NCBI GenBank assembly: GCA_902792115.1
Contig: CADAYJ010000004.1
Location: forward strand, 1-57,736
DNA: 57,736 nucleotides
From: an uncultured Ruminococcus sp.
GTDB taxonomy: Bacteria > Bacillota > Clostridia > Oscillospirales > Acutalibacteraceae
Reading direction: 5' to 3'
Shown here one piece after another: positions 52,252 through 57,736 of this stretch. Within the stretch, counting starts at the first letter, position 1. Each line of letters begins with the position of its first letter. Both the position numbers and the translations under genes were made by a program. The notes beneath the pieces are model-generated. The model was not told the origin of the DNA. It did no database searches and worked only from the letters and a program-made list of their open reading frames with translations.

Positions 52252-53739
52252 ATGTCAGAATTTGAAAGAGATGATTTTGAGATCACTCCCGAGCTGCTGG
52301 CGAATTTTGAGTCGAACGAGCCTGTTCTCGCTTATGAGACGGACGAGAAGACGATCGAGCAGATCAGGGAGGAGAGGTACCGCAGGCAGGAGCAGAGAAA
52401 GCTCAAAAGGAAGCAGCAGCTTCGCACAAATATTATGAGCTACTTCATGCCGACGGCGGCGCTCGTTCTGCTCGTGAGCACCGTTTGCTATATGAACTCT
52501 TTGCAGTTCGGCCTTGTGGTTTCATACAACGACGAGACGCTCGGAGTTGTTGAGAATGCCGGAGTCCTCAGGGAGGCTACGAGCATCATTGACAGCAGGA
52601 TCATCAACAAGAGCCTTGATTCTCTTGAAAATGAGCCGCAGTACAAGGTTGCGATCATGACGAACAAATCCGAGCTGAGAAGCTCCTCGGAGCTTAGCCG
52701 CCAGATCATTGAGCGCGATGCGACGCTTGAAGACGAGCTTTGCGGCGTGTTTGTTGACGGAGACTTTATCGGCGCCGTCAGCAGCGAGGATGAGGCTCAG
52801 TCCGTTCTTAACTCGCTGCTCGAGGCTCAGAAGAAGAGCGCCGCAGACCTCGGAACGGTGAAGTCGGCAGAGTTCAACAGCGACGTTTCCGCTCAGGTAG
52901 GTCTGTACGCGAAGGATTCCGTCGTTGACAAGGCAGAGCTCAAGGCTCGTCTTGAGAATAACGTGGAGATCAGCTACATCATAACCGTTTTGCAGGAGCA
53001 GAATGTAAAGATAAAGTACAAGACAGAGTACAAGGTTGACGATACGAAGCCCGAGGGCTTTGAGAAGGTCACTCAGAAGGGAGTGATCGGCGAGGGCGTT
53101 GCGACGAACGAGAGCGTGTATATCAACGGCGAGAAGATATCGTCGGAGCACGTCAAGGTAGTTGCGACGAAGAAGCCGGTAAACGAGATAATCACCGTAT
53201 CGCCCGACAACGAGCACGCACAGGGCAGCGACTCCGAGAAGGACGAAAAGGACACAGATACAGAAAAGGCAGCGAAGGCGAAGGACGCAGACAAGACCTC
53301 CGACAGCGACAAGGCCGGGTCCGAAAAGGCAGGCGAGCAGAGCAAGGAGGAGCCTAAGAGCGACGCACCGTTCATTTGGCCTGTTCAGGGCTATGTAACG
53401 AGCTACTTCGGCTACGAGGGCGAGCACTTCCACAAGGGCATCGACATCGGCGCAGGAGAGGGAACACCGATCGCCGCTTCCGCTTCCGGTACGGTAGTTG
53501 ACGTTGTTATCGACTACGGCACCGAAGGGTTGGGCTGCTATATCACCGTAGATCACGGCAACGGCTACCAGACGACATACGCTCAGTGCAGCGATATTTA
53601 TGCGTCGGTCGGCCAGCAGGTAGAGAAGGGCGACATCATCGCGGCAGTCGGCTCAACGGGCGACTCCACCGGTCCGCACCTCCACTTCCGTGTGATCGAG
53701 AACGGCGAGTTTATTGATCCAGCTAACGTCTTATGTTAA
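52252..53739 (+). CDS. M23 (LytM-type) endopeptidase with G5 domain
   Basis: 495 residues. A basic cytoplasmic N-terminus, one helix (residues 62-82), an extracellular region of about 150 residues, a G5 domain (YKTEYKVDD to KVVATKKPVNEI), an acidic/Lys linker, and a C-terminal M23 domain. Zinc ligands His394 and Asp398 (HKGID) and the HLH motif His476-x-His478 are intact, so it should cut peptidoglycan crosslinks. G5 domains bind wall sugars. AGGGG nine bases before ATG. Single-gene unit with its own promoter and terminator. Confidence 0.93.
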   Translation: MSEFERDDFEITPELLANFESNEPVLAYETDEKTIEQIREERYRRQEQRKLKRKQQLRTNIMSYFMPTAALVLLVSTVCYMNSLQFGLVVSYNDETLGVVENAGVLREATSIIDSRIINKSLDSLENEPQYKVAIMTNKSELRSSSELSRQIIERDATLEDELCGVFVDGDFIGAVSSEDEAQSVLNSLLEAQKKSAADLGTVKSAEFNSDVSAQVGLYAKDSVVDKAELKARLENNVEISYIITVLQEQNVKIKYKTEYKVDDTKPEGFEKVTQKGVIGEGVATNESVYINGEKISSEHVKVVATKKPVNEIITVSPDNEHAQGSDSEKDEKDTDTEKAAKAKDADKTSDSDKAGSEKAGEQSKEEPKSDAPFIWPVQGYVTSYFGYEGEHFHKGIDIGAGEGTPIAASASGTVVDVVIDYGTEGLGCYITVDHGNGYQTTYAQCSDIYASVGQQVEKGDIIAAVGSTGDSTGPHLHFRVIENGEFIDPANVLC

Positions 53740-53757
53740 GATAAATAACCCCAAAAC

Positions 53758-53806
53758 AAAACAGGGAAAGGGCACAGAGCAATCGTGTGCCCTTTTCCTG
53801 TTTCTT
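53758..53806 (+). terminator. Terminator of the M23 gene
   Basis: A 17-bp stem (53758-53774 region with 53787-53803) with one G-U pair, followed by T-rich sequence. 53807-53904 holds nothing else I recognise. Confidence 0.88.
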
Positions 53807-53904
53807 TGCCTTTGTATTCACGGTGCAATGTACTGCGCCGGCTCGCAAGAGGAAAAATTTTCAGATATATTTCAAATAATTCCCAACAAAACGCCAATAA
53901 ATGT

Positions 53905-53933
53905 TTGACGGGAGAAAAATTATATATTATAAT
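53905..53933 (+). promoter_or_regulatory. Promoter of the HAD-DUF1700-DUF4097 operon
   Basis: TTGACG (53905-53910), 17-base spacer, perfect TATAAT (53928-53933). Confidence 0.75.
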
Positions 53934-53985
53934 TATAGTGAGTATATGCCGGTTACGGCATACTTACGAGGAAAGGAAGGTCATT

Positions 53986-54711
53986 ATGTACGATAATTAT
54001 GTTTTTGATCTTTACGGTACACTTGCCGATATCCGCACCAATGAGTGGTCAGAGGAGCTTTGGAAAAAGATGGCGGAGTTCTTTGCAGAAAACGGAGCCG
54101 CCTATGAAGAGAAAGACGATCTGTTCGGAGTGTATACAAAGCTGACCGACGCGGAGACTGAGAAGGTTCATAAGCGTCACCCCGATTATGAATACATAGA
54201 TATAAAGGTGGAAAAGGTGTTCCGTCAGATCTACGAAATGAAGGGAGTCACTCCGTCCGATAAGCTGCTTGAGGAGACGGGATTTTATTTCCGCCGCACG
54301 TCGAGAGAATATATCAGACTGTACCCCGGTATTCGCGAGCTTCTCGACGATCTCAAAAAGCACGGCAGGGTGTTCCTTCTTACGAACGCGCAGCGCTCAT
54401 TTACGTGGGACGAGCTTGAGATACTGGATATAGTAAAGGATTTCGACGGGATACTCATCTCCTCGGACGAGGAGTGCAGCAAGCCGGATATCCATTTTTT
54501 CAAAGCGCTGGAAAAGCTGTATTCGCTCGATCCGAAGAAAACGATAATGATAGGGAACGATCCCAGAACCGATATCAAGGGCGGTATTGCGGCAGGCTGG
54601 GATACGCTCTATATCCACTCCAACATTTCTCCGGAGATAGATTACAACACAGGCTGTACATATTTTATCCCCGACGGCGATACATTTAAGATGAAGGATT
54701 ATCTCATATGA
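53986..54711 (+). CDS. HAD-superfamily hydrolase
   Basis: 241 residues. FDLYGTLADI has the nucleophile Asp8; the usual second Asp is Tyr10, as in haloacid-dehalogenase-type members. FLLTNAQRS is motif II, KPDIHFF contains the motif III Lys, and IGNDPRTDIKGG is motif IV. A phosphatase of a small molecule is likely. GGAAGG six bases before ATG; the frame extends 67 codons upstream through the terminator and is rejected. Overlaps the next gene by ATGA. Confidence 0.9.
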   Translation: MYDNYVFDLYGTLADIRTNEWSEELWKKMAEFFAENGAAYEEKDDLFGVYTKLTDAETEKVHKRHPDYEYIDIKVEKVFRQIYEMKGVTPSDKLLEETGFYFRRTSREYIRLYPGIRELLDDLKKHGRVFLLTNAQRSFTWDELEILDIVKDFDGILISSDEECSKPDIHFFKALEKLYSLDPKKTIMIGNDPRTDIKGGIAAGWDTLYIHSNISPEIDYNTGCTYFIPDGDTFKMKDYLI

Positions 54712-55262
54712 CGCAGACGCAGTTTATGTATGAGCTGATGGTGGCGGCCGAGGATTTTCCGGACGAGGTGAAATTTGCGCTTGTAAACGACTACAACCGC
54801 CACTTTGCCGAGATGCTCGATTCGGGTAAGACCGAGAGCGAGATAACGGCGGTGCTTCCTTCTCCGCAGGAGATAGCCGAGAGCTACGTAAAGGGTGAGC
54901 CTATCACACCCGGGGGCGCTCATGACGGCGGTGAGGGCGGAGCGACGCCCCTCGGAGTATTTTTGTTTATTCTTATGATACCCGTTTTGATCGTATATGA
55001 ATCGCTGGCTTTCGTTGTCGGACTTCTGACGGCGATCCTGCTGCTTGCGCTCTGCGTTGCGGCGGCGTTCGCAAGCGTCGCCAGCTTCGGCGTAATGGGG
55101 CTTAGCCGTGGCTTTATCCTGCTCGGGATAGGCGGATTATTCGTAACGGTAGCGCTCGTGCTTGTGAGCGTTGCCGCTTTTCGAGGCATCGCATCGGGCT
55201 TTGCGTGGTTCCCGCGCTTAATGGGGCGCACCCTCAGATTCAAGAGGGGAGGCGCAGCATGA
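54708..55262 (+). CDS. DUF1700-like membrane protein
   Basis: 184 residues. The first 70 are helical and fit DUF1700 (FMYELMVAAEDFPDEV, DYNRHFAEMLDSGKTESEI, LPSPQEIAESYV), followed by a Gly-rich hinge and two or three hydrophobic helices. DUF1700 and DUF4097 proteins often follow a PadR regulator and form a membrane-stress module; here no PadR is visible and a HAD gene takes its place. Overlaps both neighbours by four bases. Confidence 0.85.
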   Translation: MTQTQFMYELMVAAEDFPDEVKFALVNDYNRHFAEMLDSGKTESEITAVLPSPQEIAESYVKGEPITPGGAHDGGEGGATPLGVFLFILMIPVLIVYESLAFVVGLLTAILLLALCVAAAFASVASFGVMGLSRGFILLGIGGLFVTVALVLVSVAAFRGIASGFAWFPRLMGRTLRFKRGGAA

Positions 55263-56239
55263 AAAAGCTCGTTAAAATATCGGCGGTGCTGCTTGCCGTT
55301 GGGCTGATACTCTGCGGCACCGGCATCTTCATAGCCAGGAGAGACGACGTAAACCCCGCGATGCTCTACGGCATCGTTGAGGAAAATCTGAAGCTGAGCG
55401 AAAGCCTCGTTGTGCTTGAGCAGCCGAAGCAGCCTGATTTCACCGGGATAGAACGCAAGGTGTACAAGGTCGCAGGCAGCGGACTGAACGAATTCAACAC
55501 GCTTGAGATATACGCGGAGAACGCCGACGTATCATTCGTGCAGAGCACGGAGGAGACGATGCGCGCGGTGCTCGAGACGGGCACGCTCACAACGGCTGTA
55601 AGCGGCGGACGGTTCATAGTTTGCGCGATATGCGAAAGCGGAGATCACGGCGAGCTTATAGTGCAGCTTCCAGAGATATACAAGGGCGGCTGCGTCGTAA
55701 ACGCCGTCGGAAGCAGGCTTGACCTCGGCAGCGTTGAGAGCGCGATGGATATGTCGTTCTGCCTTTTTGAAAGCAAGCTCGGCGCAGGTGTGCTCAGCGC
55801 CGACAACATAACGCTTCAAATGAGCGGCTCGTTTGCTCAGATCGAAAGGCTTGACGCTTCCGAGGGGCTAAAGATGCAGGCAGCGGCCTCGGAGCTTCGC
55901 GCCGGAGGCATATCCGCGTCGTATACCGATCTCACTGCCGACAATTCGACAGCTGTGCTTTCGGGCATTTCGGGAGCCTTCAGCGGCCGGACGCAGATGA
56001 CGCCCTCGGAGATATCGTTCAGCGCCTTAACGGGCAACGTCACGCTGGATCAGACGGCCGGGCAAGCGGTGGTACGCCTGCCAAAGGGCGCAAACGTAAC
56101 GCTTCGCCACAGCGAGGAGTACGGATTGTTTACAGATCGGACTAACCATGCACAAAACAGTTCGGCAAATGACGCAGCGCATTATACAATGGAAACAAAT
56201 ATTAAATTCGGTATTGTAACGGTGGAGAATTTGCGGTAA
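55259..56239 (+). CDS. DUF4097-like membrane-anchored beta-helix protein
   Basis: 326 residues. One N-terminal helix (KISAVLLAVGLILCGTGIFIA), then an extracellular region built of short beta-strand repeats (NTLEIYAENADVSFVQ, NAVGSRLDLGSVESAMD, DNITLQMSGSFAQIERL), the right-handed-helix look of DUF4097. GGAGG six bases before an ATG that overlaps the previous stop. Function unknown; likely acts with the DUF1700 protein. Confidence 0.82.
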   Translation: MKKLVKISAVLLAVGLILCGTGIFIARRDDVNPAMLYGIVEENLKLSESLVVLEQPKQPDFTGIERKVYKVAGSGLNEFNTLEIYAENADVSFVQSTEETMRAVLETGTLTTAVSGGRFIVCAICESGDHGELIVQLPEIYKGGCVVNAVGSRLDLGSVESAMDMSFCLFESKLGAGVLSADNITLQMSGSFAQIERLDASEGLKMQAAASELRAGGISASYTDLTADNSTAVLSGISGAFSGRTQMTPSEISFSALTGNVTLDQTAGQAVVRLPKGANVTLRHSEEYGLFTDRTNHAQNSSANDAAHYTMETNIKFGIVTVENLR

Positions 56240-56320
56240 AATATACGAGGCGCATTATCCGCAGTAAGGGATCGGCGCCAATAACAACGCAAAAAAATCC
56301 ATCTGAAAGGTTCGATAACA

Positions 56321-57373
56321 ATGAATATAGCTGTACTTGCAGGCGGTCTCAGCACAGAGCGCGACGTTTCGATAACCTCCGGCGGCATGGTCGCCAAGGC
56401 TCTCAGAAAGAGAGGGCACAACGTTGTGCTGCTTGACGTATACATGGGCTACGAGCAGGACGAATGCGATGTTGAAAAGATGTTCCGCGAGGGCTACGAT
56501 TTTACAAAGGACGTGGCCGTCGGCGAAAGCATACCCGACCTTGAGAAGGTTCGTTCCTCACGCCGCGTCCATTCGAGCCGCTTCTTCGGCGAGCACGTTG
56601 AGGAGATCTGCCGTTACGCTGACATCTGCTTCCTCGCTCTTCACGGCGGCGACGGCGAAAACGGCAGGCTTCAGGCAGCCTTTGACCTTATGGACATCAG
56701 GTACACAGGCAGCGGCTACCTCGCAAGCGCAGCCGCTATGGACAAGGGCATCACAAAGAGCATCTTCCTCGACCACGGCGTAAGGACACCTAAGGGCGTA
56801 CGCTTCAAGGCAGAGGATATGGACAACGGCAAAATCAGCAAATACAACGTATTCCCGTGCGTTGTAAAGCCCTGCTCCGGCGGCAGCAGCGTAGGCGTTT
56901 CGATCGTCGAGAGCAAGGCTGATTTCCGCAAGGCGATGGAAGAGGCGTTCCGCTATGAGTCGAACGTTCTTGTTGAGGAATACGTCAAGGGCAGAGAATT
57001 CTCTGTCGGCGTTATTGACGGCAAGGCGCTTCCTGTCATTGAGATCATTCCGAAATGCGGCTTTTACGATTACATCAACAAGTATCAGAGCGGCCGCACG
57101 GAGGAGATCTGCCCGGCGAATATCGACGAATACACAAACGCGCGAATGCAGCGCGAGGCAGAGAAGGCGTACGAAGCGCTCGGCCTTGAGGGATACGGCA
57201 GAGTTGATTTCCTTCTCAACAGCAAGGGCGAGATCTTTGCGCTGGAGGCAAACACGCTCCCCGGCATGACGAGCGCAAGCCTGATCCCGCAGGAGGCTGC
57301 TGCCGCAGGCATCGGCTACGAGGAGCTTTGCGACAAGATCGTCGAGGTCTCTCTCAAAAAATACGGCGAGTAA
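56321..57373 (+). CDS. ddl: D-alanine-D-alanine ligase
   Basis: 350 residues. Joins two D-alanines with ATP for peptidoglycan. GGLSTERDVS at the N-terminus, LHGGDGENG near residue 110, VKPCSGGSSVGV for the ATP-grasp, FYDYINKYQSG with Tyr where D-Ala-D-lactate ligases differ, and EANTLPGMTS at the end. The Tyr supports ordinary D-Ala specificity. AAAGG ten bases before ATG. Single gene, 81 bases after the DUF4097 gene. Confidence 0.96.
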   Translation: MNIAVLAGGLSTERDVSITSGGMVAKALRKRGHNVVLLDVYMGYEQDECDVEKMFREGYDFTKDVAVGESIPDLEKVRSSRRVHSSRFFGEHVEEICRYADICFLALHGGDGENGRLQAAFDLMDIRYTGSGYLASAAAMDKGITKSIFLDHGVRTPKGVRFKAEDMDNGKISKYNVFPCVVKPCSGGSSVGVSIVESKADFRKAMEEAFRYESNVLVEEYVKGREFSVGVIDGKALPVIEIIPKCGFYDYINKYQSGRTEEICPANIDEYTNARMQREAEKAYEALGLEGYGRVDFLLNSKGEIFALEANTLPGMTSASLIPQEAAAAGIGYEELCDKIVEVSLKKYGE

Positions 57374-57389
57374 AACATATCGGCACAAA

Positions 57390-57433
57390 GCCCGCCTTCG
57401 GCTCCGCGTACAGCGCAGACGCCCTAGGCGGGC
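57390..57433 (+). terminator. Hairpin after ddl
   Basis: GCCCGCCT (57390-57397) pairs with AGGCGGGC (57426-57433) over a long GC-rich loop; A/T-rich tail without a T run. Confidence 0.5.
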
Positions 57434-57468
57434 ATTATTATATCGGGCGAAAAATATTGAAAAAACAC

Positions 57469-57497
57469 TTGACAAATCGTAACGCGGCTGATATAAT
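57469..57497 (+). promoter_or_regulatory. Promoter of tRNA-Trp
   Basis: Perfect TTGACA (57469-57474), 17-base spacer, perfect TATAAT (57492-57497). Confidence 0.85.
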
Positions 57498-57520
57498 AAT
57501 AGAGCATTCTCAATAGACAC

Positions 57521-57596
57521 AGGGGTATAGCTCAGTTGGTAGAGCAGCGGTCTCCAAAACCGCGTGCCGAGGGTTCAAGTCCTTCTGCCCCTGCCA
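57521..57596 (+). tRNA. tRNA-Trp (CCA anticodon)
   Basis: 76 bases including an encoded CCA (57594-57596). Acceptor AGGGGTA pairs with TGCCCCT; anticodon stem GCGGT/ACCGC encloses CTCCAAA, anticodon CCA at 57554-57556; GGGTTCAAGTCCT forms the T arm. It reads UGG and is the cognate sensor for the trp T-box at 39511-39798. Confidence 0.96.
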
Positions 57597-57603
57597 AATA
57601 AAG

Positions 57604-57636
57604 TTCCGAAGCTGAAATATGCTTCGGGATTTTTTG
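57604..57636 (+). terminator. Terminator of tRNA-Trp
   Basis: TTCCGAAGC (57604-57612) pairs with GCTTCGGGA (57621-57629) with one G-U, then six T. Confidence 0.85.
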
Positions 57637-57650
57637 TTTTTCATAAGAGA

Positions 57651-57707
57651 AAGGACTTGAACCCGAGAGGGCGCGAGCGTCAAGAAAACAGTCCTGCGGA
57701 CTGTTTT
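57651..57707. repeat. Inverted tRNA T-arm fragment and a hairpin at the right edge
   Basis: AAGGACTTGAACCC (57651-57664) is the exact reverse complement of tRNA bases 57571-57584. It is followed by a 10-bp hairpin with a TGC loop (57685-57694 with 57698-57707) in GC-rich sequence that continues out of the window. It looks like a tRNA-associated repeat or the end of something inserted there. Confidence 0.6.
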
Positions 57708-57736
57708 TAGCGAGCGGCGAGGCGGCAGCCGAGCGG

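Noticed and set aside
53785..53985. N-terminal extension of the HAD hydrolase
   Set aside because: It would start inside the M23 terminator and upstream of the promoter.

Overview
The window reads as chromosomal DNA from a Gram-positive anaerobe of the class Clostridia, most like a Ruminococcus-type Oscillospiraceae. Evidence: T-box leaders on trpBA and thrS, sigma-A promoters with 17-base spacers, strong Shine-Dalgarno sites, a one-membrane cell-wall gene set, a 2-hydroxyacyl-CoA dehydratase/activase pair, and a secreted protein ending in a type I dockerin. Base composition looks balanced by eye. I see no CRISPR array, phage module or complete insertion sequence. The genus is inference.

Layout. 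1-3300: an edge fragment, a large HTH regulator, a truncated copy of a small dispersed repeat, a membrane protein and a candidate structured RNA. 3323-9799: DUF1846 protein, secA, coaBC and a small coupled gene. 9886-15466 (minus): hemolysin-III-like and DUF3592-like proteins, then a DUF2339 giant led by an XRE regulator that seems to start at AUU. 15579-23581: maf, membrane proteins, hisS-prmA, mgsA, minD and an asparaginase pair. 23590-26340: a long leader with a candidate structured RNA and the dockerin protein. 26514-34655: asnB, a membrane lipase, a histidine phosphatase and the dehydratase/activase pair. 34975-39833: an ABC exporter and trpBA under a tryptophan T-box. 39922-43939: a membrane protein, then thrS with a small coupled membrane ORF under a threonine T-box. 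44033-48710: mreB-mreC-mreD-mrdA. 48733-51968: a promoter, a MITE-like element, four tandem hairpin repeats, a degenerate DHHW protein, a Nudix protein and nth. 52102-57373: an M23/G5 protein, HAD-DUF1700-DUF4097 and ddl. 57469-57736: tRNA-Trp and an associated repeat.

How they fit. Cell-wall and shape genes (mreBCD, mrdA, ddl, M23, minD) are concentrated here, but MreB lacks its first ATP-phosphate motif and no minC or minE is present; this could suit a coccoid cell. Amino-acid genes (trpBA, thrS, hisS, asnB, asparaginase) are partly under tRNA-sensing control, and tRNA-Trp, the ligand type of the trp T-box, is encoded at the right end. The least explained parts are the promoter/MITE/tandem-repeat leader at 48.7-49.3 kb, the two candidate RNAs (3143-3298 and 23990-24235), and several enzymes with changed key residues (MgsA, CoaBC, the DHHW protein).
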